Both the position numbers and the translations under genes were made by a program. A stretch of DNA of 64,000 nucleotides from Polynucleobacter victoriensis. GTDB taxonomy: Bacteria > Pseudomonadota > Gammaproteobacteria > Burkholderiales > Burkholderiaceae. The stretch spans positions 186,001-250,000 of the forward strand of contig NZ_FYEX01000001.1 in the NCBI RefSeq assembly GCF_900187875.1, in the 5' to 3' direction. Under the pieces are notes generated by a model that was not told the DNA's origin, made no database searches, and saw nothing but the letters and a program-made list of their open reading frames with translations. How positions within the stretch are numbered: position 1 is the stretch's first letter; each line of letters begins with the position of its first letter. Of the stretch, positions 52,941 to 63,224 are shown piece by piece.

Positions 52941-54284
52941 ATGCGCACATACGATCACCCACTAAGAACCGTTCTTCATGAAGAAGTTCATGCAAGACCT
53001 CCCGTTGCTTTATGGCCTAGAGATCGTATTTTGAATCAGGCGTTTTTACTTAATGCCAAAGATCGTATCAAGCAATTAGAGTGGATTAACTCAATTAGCC
53101 TGAAAATGAATCAAGCTGCTGACCCTCACCATGGTCAAAGCTTCAGAATTATTGAATTACAAGCTGCACCACAACGCATCATCATCAAGTGGGAACTGCA
53201 CGGTGAATTTGCCTCAATCTCAGCAGTGGTTCAGCAAGCTAATTTGCTCGATCAACCCCATATCCAAACTCGCCAGAATATCGAACAAGAAGTTAATCGT
53301 TTTTTGGCTAATCTTGGTGTGAGCCCTATTCATGAATCAGGTGGCTTACGCATTGCTGCGATGGATGTGGCTTTTGAAGATCGTCCACTGTTCAGCGACG
53401 CTGAACAAGTGTCACAAATTTTCTCTGGCAATACCTTGCTAGGCAGTACGATTTTGAGCAGTCAAAAAGCTCAACTGTGGACCGATTTACAAATTAATGA
53501 AGATGGTTATATTTCATATTTAGTGCCTCATGTTGGCATGGGCTCAAGGCAAGCAGGTCGTGTTGCAAGGCGCATCACTGAAACAGAAACCTACCGCATG
53601 GCTTCGATGCTTGCCTTCCCTGTTGCAAAAAGTTTGTCAGGGCCACTACGTCAAGCCGAAGCAGAACTGGCTGAATTATCTAAAGAAATTTCAGGCGCTC
53701 AAAGTCAACTATCAGCAGCACCGAATGCTGATGGTGAATTTTTGCATCGCATTTCGATGCTTGCTTCAAAAATTGAAGAATGGATTTCTGAACACGGCTT
53801 ACGCTTTACAGCATCTGAAGCCTATAGTCAGTTAGTCCATAAAAATCTAGAAGAGTTGAACGAGTCTTCTGTTCCTGGCGTGCAAACTTTGTCCGAATTC
53901 ATGGATCGCCGTTTTGCCCCTGCTATGAGCACCTGCTCTTGGACTCAACGCCGCCTCAAAGAACTCTCAGACAGAATCTCTAGAACCACTCAAATTTTAC
54001 GCACCCGCATTGAATACGTGAACGAAAGCCAGACACAACAGTTGCTAGCCAGCATGGATCAACGCGCCCAACTACAACTTCGCCTACAAGAAACAGTTGA
54101 GGGCTTGTCTGTTTTAGTGCTGACCTACTACGCAGTCAGCCTAATTATTTACATGGCCAAAGGCGTGAAAGAATTAGGTTTGGGACTATCGCCAGAGCTG
54201 ATTGGTGCCGCCTGCGCTCCACTCATTGCCTATGGCATTTACCGCGCAAACCAATTAAGAAAAAAGAAGTTTCAGTCTGAGTAA
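52941..54284 (+). CDS. DUF3422 family membrane-anchored protein
   Basis: The 447-residue protein begins MRTYDHPLRTVLHEEVHARPP, the signature of DUF3422, widespread in proteobacteria and of unknown function. A soluble N-terminal part is followed by coiled-coil stretches (about 225-275 and 320-385) and one or two C-terminal membrane helices (VLVLTYYAVSLIIYMAKGV and LIGAACAPLIAYGIYRA). The topology suggests a cytoplasmic body anchored at its C-terminus. It stands alone after a terminator and converges with the next gene, 11 bases apart. Confidence 0.9.
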   Translation: MRTYDHPLRTVLHEEVHARPPVALWPRDRILNQAFLLNAKDRIKQLEWINSISLKMNQAADPHHGQSFRIIELQAAPQRIIIKWELHGEFASISAVVQQANLLDQPHIQTRQNIEQEVNRFLANLGVSPIHESGGLRIAAMDVAFEDRPLFSDAEQVSQIFSGNTLLGSTILSSQKAQLWTDLQINEDGYISYLVPHVGMGSRQAGRVARRITETETYRMASMLAFPVAKSLSGPLRQAEAELAELSKEISGAQSQLSAAPNADGEFLHRISMLASKIEEWISEHGLRFTASEAYSQLVHKNLEELNESSVPGVQTLSEFMDRRFAPAMSTCSWTQRRLKELSDRISRTTQILRTRIEYVNESQTQQLLASMDQRAQLQLRLQETVEGLSVLVLTYYAVSLIIYMAKGVKELGLGLSPELIGAACAPLIAYGIYRANQLRKKKFQSE

Positions 54285-54295
54285 GATCCGACTGG

Positions 54296-55903
54296 TTATT
54301 TAAGAATATCCAAAGCCAGGGCTTCTGCCACTTTAATGCCATCCACACCTGCGGATAGAATACCGCCGGCATAACCAGCACCCTCACCCGCAGGATATAA
54401 GCCCTTTACATTCAAGCTTTGGTAGTTAGTACCTCGCGTAATACGAATGGGTGATGAGGTTCTGGTTTCAACACCGGTTAAGACTGCATCTGGCATTGAG
54501 AAACCTTTAATTTGTTTTTCAAAAGCAGGCAAAGCCTCACGCATCGCCTCAATAGCAAAGCTAGGCAAGGCTTCTGCCAAATCTGTCAAATGAACACCTG
54601 GTTTGTATGATGGAATCACGCGACCAAATTCATTAGAGGGTCTGCCAGCAATAAAGTCTCCCACCAACTGCCCTGGGGCCTCATAATTTTTGCCACCCAA
54701 CTCAAAAGCTTTTGACTCTAGAGCTCTTTGAAAATCAATGCCAGCTAGAGGATTAGCTGCACTACCACCATAGTCACTTGGATCAACGTTCACAACAATT
54801 CCGGCATTCGCATTACGTTCATTGCGCGAGTACTGACTCATACCATTGGTTACCACGCGATTCTCTTCTGATGTGGCCGCGACGACTGTGCCACCAGGGC
54901 ACATGCAAAAGCTATACACTGCTCGACCATTTTTAGCATGGTGAACCAACTTGTAATCAGCAGCACCAATCAAAGGATTGCCTGCGTGAGGTCCTAATCG
55001 CGCTTTATCAATCAGGGACTGTGGATGCTCAATTCGAAAACCTACTGAAAAAGGTTTGGGCTCAATATAAACACCCGCTTGATGTAGAGCTTTGAATGTG
55101 TCTCTTGCGCTATGCCCTAAGGCTAAGACCACATGGTCTGCCTCAAGAACTTCACCGCTCTCAAGATACAAACCTCTTAACTGCCCATCTTGAATATCAA
55201 AACTTGTGACTTTTTGTTGAAACCTAATTTCACCACCTAGATCAATGATCTCTTGACGAATCTTTTCAACCATCCCAACTAAACGGAATGTGCCAATATG
55301 CGGCTTGGCCACATATGCAATTTCTTCTGGAGCGCCTGCTTTAATAAATTCTTCGATGACTTTGCGACCATAAAATTTAGGATCCTTAATTTGGCTATAA
55401 AGCTTGCCATCTGAGAATGTGCCAGCACCACCTTCGCCAAATTGCACATTAGATTCTGGATTAAGAATTTTTTTGCGCCATAAACCCCAAGTATCTTGAG
55501 TTCGCTCACGCACCTGTTTGCCACGCTCCAAAACAATTGGCTTAAAACCCATTTGCGCCAAAATTAAGGCTGCAAAAATACCGCATGGTCCAAAGCCAAT
55601 GACTACTGGGCGCTTTTTGAGCTCTGGGGGTGCTTTGGCAACGTAGTGATAGCTTGTATCGGGAGATGGCCGAACATGAGGGTCATGACCCCATTTTTTC
55701 AGGACTTTGTCTTCATCCTTAATGGATAAATCAATCGTATAAATAAATGAAAGTGCGCTATTCTTTCTTGCATCGTGACTACGTTTAAAAACGCTGAATT
55801 CAACCAAGTCTTTGGAGGAAATAGATAAACGCTTTAAGATGGCTGCTTCAAGCTCTTCTGGAGCATGGTTAACAGGCAAACGTAGTTCAGTAATACGAAT
55901 CAT
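54296..55903 (-). CDS. FAD-dependent oxidoreductase of the COG2509 group
   Basis: The protein of about 535 residues has an N-terminal domain of 80-90 residues (RITELRLPVNHAPEEL, then SFIYTIDLSIKDED) followed by a flavin-binding core starting VVIGFGPCGIFAALILAQMGFKPIVLERG. FGEGGAGTFSDGKL and the C-terminal YPAGEGAGYAGGILSAGVDGIKVAEAL are typical of COG2509 dehydrogenases. The substrate is unknown. I prefer the ATG at 55903 (MIRITELRLP) over one nine codons earlier because relatives start there; neither has a clear ribosome-binding site. Confidence 0.88.
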   Translation of the reverse strand: MIRITELRLPVNHAPEELEAAILKRLSISSKDLVEFSVFKRSHDARKNSALSFIYTIDLSIKDEDKVLKKWGHDPHVRPSPDTSYHYVAKAPPELKKRPVVIGFGPCGIFAALILAQMGFKPIVLERGKQVRERTQDTWGLWRKKILNPESNVQFGEGGAGTFSDGKLYSQIKDPKFYGRKVIEEFIKAGAPEEIAYVAKPHIGTFRLVGMVEKIRQEIIDLGGEIRFQQKVTSFDIQDGQLRGLYLESGEVLEADHVVLALGHSARDTFKALHQAGVYIEPKPFSVGFRIEHPQSLIDKARLGPHAGNPLIGAADYKLVHHAKNGRAVYSFCMCPGGTVVAATSEENRVVTNGMSQYSRNERNANAGIVVNVDPSDYGGSAANPLAGIDFQRALESKAFELGGKNYEAPGQLVGDFIAGRPSNEFGRVIPSYKPGVHLTDLAEALPSFAIEAMREALPAFEKQIKGFSMPDAVLTGVETRTSSPIRITRGTNYQSLNVKGLYPAGEGAGYAGGILSAGVDGIKVAEALALDILK

Positions 55904-55944
55904 AGGGCTATACGATACACAATCTGTCAATAAAGTCAGAAATC

Positions 55945-56493
55945 ATGTCAGAAAAACACACCGATATTATTCAAGAAACTCAGGATTGGGTCATCAAAGC
56001 CGTGATTGGCTTAAATCTCTGCCCCTTTGCAAAAGCTGTTCACGTCAAAGAACAAATCAAATACGTTGTGAGTGAAGCGCGCTCTGTAGAAGATTTACTT
56101 GAAGAGCTGGCTAAAGAACTTGAGTACCTAGCAGAGGTATCTCCTGAAAAAACAGACACCACCCTACTCATTCACCCGTATGTCCTACAAGATTTTTTAG
56201 TCTACAACGACTTTTTAGAATTAGCTGATAGCCTTTTAGAAGAACTCAAGCTAGACGGTGAGTTACAAATTGCAAGTTTTCATCCGCAATATCAATTTGC
56301 CAACACTGAGTTTGATGACATCACTAACTTCACCAATCGCTCACCTTACCCCACTCTTCATTTAATTCGGGAAGATAGTATTGATAAAGCTGTTGAAGCC
56401 TTTCCAGAAGCTGAAGCTATTTTTGAAACCAATATGCAAACTATGGAAAAACTGGGGCTAGAAGGTTGGAAAAAACTATTTCCTAAACCGTAG
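55945..56493 (+). CDS. DUF1415 domain-containing protein
   Basis: The 182-residue soluble protein matches DUF1415: QDWVIKAVIGLNLCPFAKAVHVKEQIKYVVSEA, then TTLLIHPYVLQDFLVYNDFL and FHPQYQFANTEFDDITNFTNRSPYPTLHLIRE. The conserved Cys-Pro-Phe and His residues suggest a catalytic or metal role, but none is established. It is divergent from the flavoprotein (41 bases) and its last 11 bases overlap the symporter gene tail to tail. Confidence 0.88.
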   Translation: MSEKHTDIIQETQDWVIKAVIGLNLCPFAKAVHVKEQIKYVVSEARSVEDLLEELAKELEYLAEVSPEKTDTTLLIHPYVLQDFLVYNDFLELADSLLEELKLDGELQIASFHPQYQFANTEFDDITNFTNRSPYPTLHLIREDSIDKAVEAFPEAEAIFETNMQTMEKLGLEGWKKLFPKP

Positions 56494-58540
56494 ATCGAGA
56501 CTCACGCAGGTAATCTACTAAGCGGCCAATGACTGGCGGATTAGGACTTGTCACATAAGACACCAAATACGCAGCAATAAAACTAGCAGGTATGCCAAAC
56601 GCACCTGATGCAATTGGATCGACCCCAAACCACCGATCACCAAAGACGCCCGTGATCCTAGAAACAAACGGATAGTTCAATGCAATGTATGTGCCACTAA
56701 CCAGCAAACCAGTCACCATACCAGCTATTGCACCCCACTGATTAATTCGTTTGGAGAAAACTGCCAGAATCAACACGGGAAAGAATCCTGATGCAGCTAA
56801 TGAAAAAGCTGCGCCGACCAAGAAAAGGATGTCACCTGGTCGAAGTGAAGTGATGTAGGCAGCAAATAAAGCAACGCCTAATAAGACTACCTTAGCAGCA
56901 GTCACACGTTTTTGATGCGACGCTGTTTTATCAATCAAGTGGTAATAAATGTCATGTGAGAATGCGTTAGCAATTGTCAACAACAAACCATCAGCAGTTG
57001 ATAAAGCCGCAGCTAGAGCACCAGCGGCTACCAGCCCTGAAATGACATAAGGCAACCCTGCGATCTCAGGGGCAGCCAAAATAATCATGTCCGGTGAAAT
57101 AGATATTTCAGCCCACTGAACAAATCCATCTAAATTGATATCTGTGACAGATAAAACAGCTGGCTCCAATTTACGCCATTGCAAAACCCATGTAGGTAAG
57201 TCCGAGTACGAAACACCAACCAGATTCTTAAATAAATCCAATTTCACCATGGCAGCCAAGGCAGGCACACTCAGATAAAAGAGTGCCACAAAAAATAATG
57301 TCCAAAATACTGAATAGCGTGTCGCTGAAACACTGGTGGTTGTGTAGTAGCGCGTCAAGATGTGTGGCAGGCTTGCTGTACCAAACATCAAACAAAATAT
57401 CAGCAAAATAAAGTTCCACTGATCTAAACTCAAAAATCCAATCACACCCTTAGCAGAAGGGTCCATCGATGGTGTACTGACTTGACTTTTTAATTGAGCT
57501 TGGCGTTTTTCGTTTTGCCAAACCTCGTACGCATTGGCAGGACTATTCGGATACTCCGCTAAACGACGCTCTAGCGCCTTTAACTCTTTGAGAGGTAACT
57601 GGTTAACACGCGCATCTTGCAATGCCTTCTCTACTTGTTTTTTACCCTCAAAATAAGATTGAGGTAAAGCCGCAATCTTTTTCTCATAACGAGCTACTTC
57701 TTTTTGATAATAGTCACGCACCTTAACTTCTTCAGCGGTTACCTCAAAATCTCGTTCGTGATATTCAATCTCTTTAAGCACTTGCCCATACGATGCTTGA
57801 GGCAATAAAGAATCATGCTTTTTGTATGAAATCATGCCCAATGGCAATAGCAAGGCAATCATCAAGATGATGTACTGAGCAACCTGAGTCCAAGTAACAG
57901 CTCTCATGCCGCCCAAGAACGAACAAACCAAGATCCCAGCTAAACCAAAAAAAACACCGATACTGAATTCAACGCCGATGAATCTGTTCACAATCAGACC
58001 CACACCTTGAATTTGTGCCACCAAGTAAACAAACGAGCAAACAATCGTGGCACCAACTGCCACAATCCTAACTAAGCGACTACCACCCTCTTTACCTTGA
58101 CTGTAACGAATCGCCAAGAAGTCTGGGATGGTGTAAGAACCAAATTTACGAATGTAGGGCGCAATCAACATGGCAACCAAGCAAAAGCCGCCAGTCCAAC
58201 CAACAATAAAAGCCAAGCCCTTATAACCAGAACTAAATAAGATGCCCACCAAGCCAATAAAAGTGGCAGCACTCATCCAGTCTGCCGCAGTTGCCATGCC
58301 ATTAAAGATCGCTGGTATCTTTCTGCCAGCAATGTAATAGTCATTCATATCCGAGGTACGGCAAATTAAACCGATACTGGCGTAGATGGCAATAGTGACA
58401 AATAAGAAAACATAGCCCAACCAAATACCTGGCCCGCTATTTTTTTCAACCAATCCTAAAAAATAAACAAATAGTAAAAAACCGGCCGTAAAAAGCAGGT
58501 AATAAAAACCAATTGTTTTTGATTCAGAACTAATGCGCAT
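56483..58540 (-). CDS. Sodium:solute symporter, acetate permease-like (VC_2705 subfamily)
   Basis: The 685-residue SSF transporter has about 13 helices, with DMNDYYIAGRKIPAIFNGMATAADWMSAATFIG and LAAALSTADGLLLTIANAFSHD as family marks. A charged insert of about 120 residues (about 245-365, rich in Lys/Glu with RYEKKIAALP and LERRLAEYP) interrupts the core, as in the large VC_2705-type symporters. It lies 89 bases after acs on the same strand, so acetate or another short organic acid is the likely substrate. A terminator-like hairpin separates them. Confidence 0.9.
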   Translation of the reverse strand: MRISSESKTIGFYYLLFTAGFLLFVYFLGLVEKNSGPGIWLGYVFLFVTIAIYASIGLICRTSDMNDYYIAGRKIPAIFNGMATAADWMSAATFIGLVGILFSSGYKGLAFIVGWTGGFCLVAMLIAPYIRKFGSYTIPDFLAIRYSQGKEGGSRLVRIVAVGATIVCSFVYLVAQIQGVGLIVNRFIGVEFSIGVFFGLAGILVCSFLGGMRAVTWTQVAQYIILMIALLLPLGMISYKKHDSLLPQASYGQVLKEIEYHERDFEVTAEEVKVRDYYQKEVARYEKKIAALPQSYFEGKKQVEKALQDARVNQLPLKELKALERRLAEYPNSPANAYEVWQNEKRQAQLKSQVSTPSMDPSAKGVIGFLSLDQWNFILLIFCLMFGTASLPHILTRYYTTTSVSATRYSVFWTLFFVALFYLSVPALAAMVKLDLFKNLVGVSYSDLPTWVLQWRKLEPAVLSVTDINLDGFVQWAEISISPDMIILAAPEIAGLPYVISGLVAAGALAAALSTADGLLLTIANAFSHDIYYHLIDKTASHQKRVTAAKVVLLGVALFAAYITSLRPGDILFLVGAAFSLAASGFFPVLILAVFSKRINQWGAIAGMVTGLLVSGTYIALNYPFVSRITGVFGDRWFGVDPIASGAFGIPASFIAAYLVSYVTSPNPPVIGRLVDYLRESRSTV

Positions 58541-58565
58541 GGTTGGATTATGACTCAGACCAAAG

Positions 58566-58598
58566 AAAATAGGCCGGCACTCTAAGAGTTACCGGCCT
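58566..58598 (-). terminator. Terminator after acs
   Basis: On the minus strand AGGCCGG (58598-58592) pairs with CCGGCCT (58577-58571), with an inner ACTCT/AGAGT stem, and is followed by ATTTTC. It lies about 30 bases beyond the acs stop. Confidence 0.7.
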
Positions 58599-58629
58599 AA
58601 AACTACCTGATGACGCTAATCAATCAGAA

Positions 58630-60612
58630 TTAACTTGCTTCTTTGAGTTGATCCAAGATAGCTGGATTCTCAAGTGTTGAAACGTCTTGAGTTACTTCCT
58701 CACCTTTAGCTAGAACACGCAAAATACGACGCATGATCTTGCCAGAACGTGTCTTAGGTAAGTTGTCACCAAAACGAATTTCTTTTGGTTTTGCAATTGG
58801 GCCAATCTCTTTACCTACCCAGTTACGCAACTCAGTAGCAATCTTCTTGGCATCATCACCTGTTGGACGCTTACCTTTAAGAACTACGAAAGTCACAATT
58901 GCTTCACCTGTCATGTCGTCAGGACGACCCACTACGGCAGCTTCAGCAACCAATGGATTAGCAACTAGGCATGATTCAATTTCCATGGTGCCCATACGGT
59001 GACCAGAAACGTTCAATACGTCATCGATACGACCTGTGATGGTGAAGTAACCTGTATCTTTGTTACGGATAGCACCGTCACCAGCCAAGTAAAGCTTGCC
59101 ACCCAACTCTTCTGGGAAATAGCTCTTCACAAAGCGGTCTGGGTCATTCCAAATCGTGCGGATCATTGAAGGCCATGGACGCTTCACAACCAAGATACCA
59201 CCTTGACCATTAGGCATATCACCGCCCGCTTCGTCAACGATGGCAGCCATGATGCCTGGCAATGGTAATGTGCAAGAACCTGGAACCAATGGTGTTGCAC
59301 CTGGCAATGGAGTGATCATGTGACCACCAGTTTCTGTTTGCCAGAATGTGTCAACGATTGGGCACTTCTCGCCACCGATATTCTTGTGGTACCACATCCA
59401 AGCTTCAGGATTGATTGGCTCACCCACAGAACCCAACAAACGCAAGCTCTTCAAGTTGTACTTGTTAGGATGAACATTTGCATCTGTATCAGATGCTTTG
59501 ATCAATGAACGAATCGCTGTTGGTGCAGTGTAGAAAATAGATACTTTGTGACGTTGAATCATTTCCCAGAAACGACCAGCGTTTGGATATGTTGGCACGC
59601 CTTCGAAAACGATTTGTGTGCCACCGCAAGCTAAAGGACCATAAGCGATATAGCTGTGACCTGTTACCCAACCGATGTCAGCTGTACACCAGAACACATC
59701 GCTGTCGCGCAAGTCAAATGTCCACTTCATTGTGAGCATCGCCCACAACAAGTAACCACCTGTTGAATGCTGCACACCCTTCGGTTTACCTGTTGAACCT
59801 GATGTGTAAAGCACAAACAATGGGTGCTCTGCACTAACCCACTCTGGCTCACAAACTTTTGATTGACCAGCAGAAACATCATGCATCCACTTATCGCGAC
59901 CAGCCTTCATTGGCACATCGCCACCAGTACGCTTGTAAACAATCACGTGCTTTAGCTTTTCGCAACCGCCTAGATCAATCGCTTCATCAGCGATAGTTTT
60001 CAATGGCAATGCTTTACCGCCACGCAACTGTTGGTCTGCAGTGATCAAAGCCACAGCACCTACGTCAACAATACGCTCTTGCAATGATTTAGCTGAGAAA
60101 CCACCGAACACCACTGAGTGAGTTGCACCAATACGAGCACAAGCTTGCATCGCCACAACGCCTTCAATTGACATTGACATGTAAATAACTACGCGGTCAC
60201 CTTTTTTGATGCCTAATTTTTTAAGACCATTTGCAAATGTTGCAACACGGTCATGCAATTCCTGATAAGTTACTTTTGTAACTTCACCACCGTCCGCTTC
60301 AAAAATAATCGCTGTCTTTTTAGCAAGACCATTTTTGATGTTGCGATCGATACAGTTGTATGAAGCATTGGTTAAACCATCTTCAAACCATTTGTAGAAA
60401 GGTGCCTTAGATTCGTCTAAAACTTTTGTGAAAGGTTTTTTCCAATGTAGGTTTTCTTTAGCTAATCTACCCCATGTGCCATTGAAATCTTTTTCAAACG
60501 CTTTGCACATCGCGTTGTACTGCTCCATGCTGGTAATAGCCGCTTGCTTAGCAAATGCTTTAGGTGGGTTGAAAACACGGTTCTCTACCAACAACTGTTC
60601 CATACCGGACAT
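58630..60612 (-). CDS. acs: Acetyl-CoA synthetase
   Basis: The 660-residue AMP-forming enzyme converts acetate, ATP and CoA to acetyl-CoA. The adenylate-forming motif is [14 protein letters not shown], followed by [43 protein letters not shown] and the C-terminal catalytic lysine Lys625 in [10 protein letters not shown], the site of acetylation control in relatives. AGGAG precedes the ATG. With the symporter downstream it forms an acetate-use pair. Upstream (60613-60847) it faces fumarase. Confidence 0.97.
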   Translation of the reverse strand: MSGMEQLLVENRVFNPPKAFAKQAAITSMEQYNAMCKAFEKDFNGTWGRLAKENLHWKKPFTKVLDESKAPFYKWFEDGLTNASYNCIDRNIKNGLAKKTAIIFEADGGEVTKVTYQELHDRVATFANGLKKLGIKKGDRVVIYMSMSIEGVVAMQACARIGATHSVVFGGFSAKSLQERIVDVGAVALITADQQLRGGKALPLKTIADEAIDLGGCEKLKHVIVYKRTGGDVPMKAGRDKWMHDVSAGQSKVCEPEWVSAEHPLFVLYTSGSTGKPKGVQHSTGGYLLWAMLTMKWTFDLRDSDVFWCTADIGWVTGHSYIAYGPLACGGTQIVFEGVPTYPNAGRFWEMIQRHKVSIFYTAPTAIRSLIKASDTDANVHPNKYNLKSLRLLGSVGEPINPEAWMWYHKNIGGEKCPIVDTFWQTETGGHMITPLPGATPLVPGSCTLPLPGIMAAIVDEAGGDMPNGQGGILVVKRPWPSMIRTIWNDPDRFVKSYFPEELGGKLYLAGDGAIRNKDTGYFTITGRIDDVLNVSGHRMGTMEIESCLVANPLVAEAAVVGRPDDMTGEAIVTFVVLKGKRPTGDDAKKIATELRNWVGKEIGPIAKPKEIRFGDNLPKTRSGKIMRRILRVLAKGEEVTQDVSTLENPAILDQLKEAS

Positions 60613-60666
60613 ACTTTTCTCCTACTTTCTAGGCTGTTTTAGACAAAACTCGAGATTAGGTCTCAC

Positions 60667-60685
60667 GACTGACAGTTGACTGACA
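60667..60685. repeat. Direct repeat in the acs/fumarase intergenic region
   Basis: GACTGACA occurs at 60667-60674 and 60678-60685, an 11-base period that puts both on the same DNA face, 55-73 bases upstream of acs. It may be a regulator site. A partly symmetric TACCCCTAGGG lies nearby (60715-60725). I see no clear sigma-70 promoter for acs. Confidence 0.5.
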
Positions 60686-60847
60686 ATTCTTATATATTGA
60701 GCCCATATCAGGGTTACCCCTAGGGCGCATACATTTAAACCCATCCATTTCTCTTAATACTTAGACTAAAGGCCTAAACAAAACCTGTATATGGCAACTT
60801 TCCCTAGGTAAAATGATTTTCTTTTTTGACAATTAATTTACAAAATT

Positions 60848-62368
60848 ATGAGCACAATTCGCCAAGACGACTTTATTCAAAGTATTGCTGATGGTTTTCA
60901 GTACATTTCCTACTATCACCCACTGGATTACATTACCGCCCTGGGTAAAGCCTACGAACGCGAAGAAAGCCCAGCTGCTAAAGATGCTATCGCTCAGATT
61001 TTGACCAATAGCCGTATGTGCGCAGAAGGAAGACGTCCCATTTGCCAAGATACAGGCATTGCGGTGGTATTCCTTAAAGTCGGTATGAATGTCAAATGGG
61101 ACGCCAAAATGAGCGTTCAAGAAATGGTTAATGAAGGCGTGCGTCGCGCTTACAACCATCCAGACAACAAATTACGTGCTTCTGTATTGCTAGATCCTGC
61201 TGGCAAACGCACAAACTCAAAAGACAACACCCCAGCAGTAGTGCACTACGAGATCGTAGAAGGTGATGGCGTTGAAGTTATCTGCGCCGCTAAGGGTGGT
61301 GGCTCTGAGAACAAGAGCAAGATGTATATGCTTAACCCTTCTGACTCCATCGTGGACTGGGTAATTAAGACTGTACCAACCATGGGTGCAGGCTGGTGCC
61401 CTCCTGGTATCTTGGGTATTGGTATTGGTGGCACGCCAGAAAAAGCGATGTTGCTTGCTAAAGAATCACTCATGGCTCCAGTGGATATTCATGAGCTAAT
61501 TGCTCGTGGTCCAAAAACTCGCATCGAGGAACTACGCCTTGAGATCATGGAAAAAGTGAATGCTCTTGGTATTGGTGCGCAAGGCTTAGGCGGTCTCACC
61601 ACAGTGCTCGATGTGAAGATCATGGATTACCCAACTCACGCAGCTTCTTTACCTGTTGCGATGATTCCGAACTGTGCGGCAACCCGTCACGTTCACTTCC
61701 ATTTACATGGTGATGGTCCGGCTGTATTAACACCGCCATCATTATCTGATTGGCCAGATGTGGCATGGGCACCAAACACAGAAAAATCAACACGCGTTAA
61801 TTTAGATACGTTGACTCCAGAAGAAGTGGCTAGCTGGAAACCTGGTCAGACTTTGTTATTGAACGGCAAAATGTTGACTGGTCGCGATGCTGCACACAAG
61901 CGTATTGCAGACATGCTCGCCAAAGGTGAAAAATTACCAGTCGACTTTAAGAATCGTGTGATTTATTACGTCGGCCCTGTTGACCCAGTACGCGATGAGG
62001 TTGTTGGTCCAGCCGGTCCTACCACTGCTACTCGCATGGACAAGTTCACAGAGATGATGTTGGCACAAACTGGTCTTATCTCTATGGTGGGTAAAGCTGA
62101 ACGTGGCCCTGTTGCGATTGATGCCATCAAAAAACATAAATCTGCATACCTCATGGCAGTTGGTGGCGCAGCTTACTTAGTATCAAAAGCCATCAAAGAA
62201 TCTAAGGTGGTTGGCTTTGCTGACTTGGGCATGGAAGCCATCTATGAGTTCACCATTGAAGATATGCCAGTAACTGTGGCAGTCGACTCTAATGGCACCT
62301 CTGTGCACAACACTGGCCCACAAGAGTGGCAGGCAAAGATTGGAAAAATTCCAGTCACAAAAGCTTAA
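60848..62368 (+). CDS. Fumarate hydratase, class I (iron-sulfur)
   Basis: The 506-residue enzyme interconverts fumarate and malate in the TCA cycle. It is the oxygen-sensitive class I type: cysteines expected to bind the 4Fe-4S cluster occur in GRRPICQDTG and PNCAATRHVHF, with KGGGSENKSKM, GLGGLTTVLDVKI and VGPAGPTTATRMDKF as other marks. There is no Shine-Dalgarno sequence before the ATG, and a TTGACA lies only 17 bases upstream, so the promoter is unclear. murI follows after 34 bases and may be co-transcribed. Confidence 0.96.
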   Translation: MSTIRQDDFIQSIADGFQYISYYHPLDYITALGKAYEREESPAAKDAIAQILTNSRMCAEGRRPICQDTGIAVVFLKVGMNVKWDAKMSVQEMVNEGVRRAYNHPDNKLRASVLLDPAGKRTNSKDNTPAVVHYEIVEGDGVEVICAAKGGGSENKSKMYMLNPSDSIVDWVIKTVPTMGAGWCPPGILGIGIGGTPEKAMLLAKESLMAPVDIHELIARGPKTRIEELRLEIMEKVNALGIGAQGLGGLTTVLDVKIMDYPTHAASLPVAMIPNCAATRHVHFHLHGDGPAVLTPPSLSDWPDVAWAPNTEKSTRVNLDTLTPEEVASWKPGQTLLLNGKMLTGRDAAHKRIADMLAKGEKLPVDFKNRVIYYVGPVDPVRDEVVGPAGPTTATRMDKFTEMMLAQTGLISMVGKAERGPVAIDAIKKHKSAYLMAVGGAAYLVSKAIKESKVVGFADLGMEAIYEFTIEDMPVTVAVDSNGTSVHNTGPQEWQAKIGKIPVTKA

Positions 62369-62402
62369 TTAATTTTTTTAATTAAGACATACAGGAGCAG
62401 GC

Positions 62403-63206
62403 TTGGCGACCATTGGGGTTTTTGATTCTGGTATTGGTGGACTCACCGTACTTAACGAGGCCCTACGCCAAGCACCTGCACATCACTACATTTATTTGGC
62501 TGACTCAGCCAATGCTCCCTACGGTGAAAAATCCAGTGAATGGGTAGCTACCCGTAGCCTAGATTTATGCCACTGGCTAGTACGCGAAGGATGCCAAGCA
62601 TTAGTCGTCGCCTGCAACACTGCTACTGCTGAGGCAATTGCACACATACGTCATGAAATGCCCGCCATTCCAATTATCGGAGTAGAGCCCGGGATCAAAC
62701 CAGCAGTCACAAAAAGCCAGAATCAAAAGGTCGGTGTCTTAGCGACGCAAAATACTTTAAAGAGCGATAAGTTCAAAGCGCTGCTAGAAAGCTTAGAAGG
62801 TAATTGTGAGTTTATATCTCAAGCAGGTTTAGGCTTGGTGCCATTGATCGAATCTGGCGCCATCAATAGCCCAGAAACAGAGCAGCTCTTGCGCGAACAT
62901 CTTGCCCCATTGCAAGAGGCTCAAATTGATACGCTGGTTTTGGGTTGCACCCACTACCCTTTCTTAGCCCCCTTAATCAGAAAGATTCTTGGGGCTGAGA
63001 TAGAGATTATCGATACCAGTGATGCAGTGGTTAAACAACTCAGCAGAAAACTAGAAGAATTCCATTTATTACAGTCTGCGCCACCAAGAACCATTCGCTT
63101 ATACTCAACGCTTGATGCAGATGCATTACTGGCTCATGCCAAACAATTAATACCATTGGCATTAGATCAACACTCCATCGAAACATCGACTGTTTTTATA
63201 TCCTAG
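62403..63206 (+). CDS. murI: Glutamate racemase
   Basis: The 267-residue enzyme makes D-glutamate for peptidoglycan. The start is IGVFDSGIGGLTVLNEAL; the two catalytic cysteines are Cys71 in VACNTATAEA and Cys182 in LGCTHYPF. The start codon is TTG, with AGGAG six bases upstream and no ATG alternative nearby. It sits between fumarase and a tonB-type gene. Confidence 0.95.
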   Translation: MATIGVFDSGIGGLTVLNEALRQAPAHHYIYLADSANAPYGEKSSEWVATRSLDLCHWLVREGCQALVVACNTATAEAIAHIRHEMPAIPIIGVEPGIKPAVTKSQNQKVGVLATQNTLKSDKFKALLESLEGNCEFISQAGLGLVPLIESGAINSPETEQLLREHLAPLQEAQIDTLVLGCTHYPFLAPLIRKILGAEIEIIDTSDAVVKQLSRKLEEFHLLQSAPPRTIRLYSTLDADALLAHAKQLIPLALDQHSIETSTVFIS

Positions 63207-63224
63207 CTTTCAACAACTTTAACT

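Noticed and set aside
60826..60831. TTGACA as the -35 of fumarase
   Set aside because: A -10 at normal spacing would fall inside the coding region, and none is visible.
62364..62386. AT-only inverted repeat after fumarase as a terminator
   Set aside because: A nine-base stem made almost wholly of A-T pairs is too weak, and murI follows at once.
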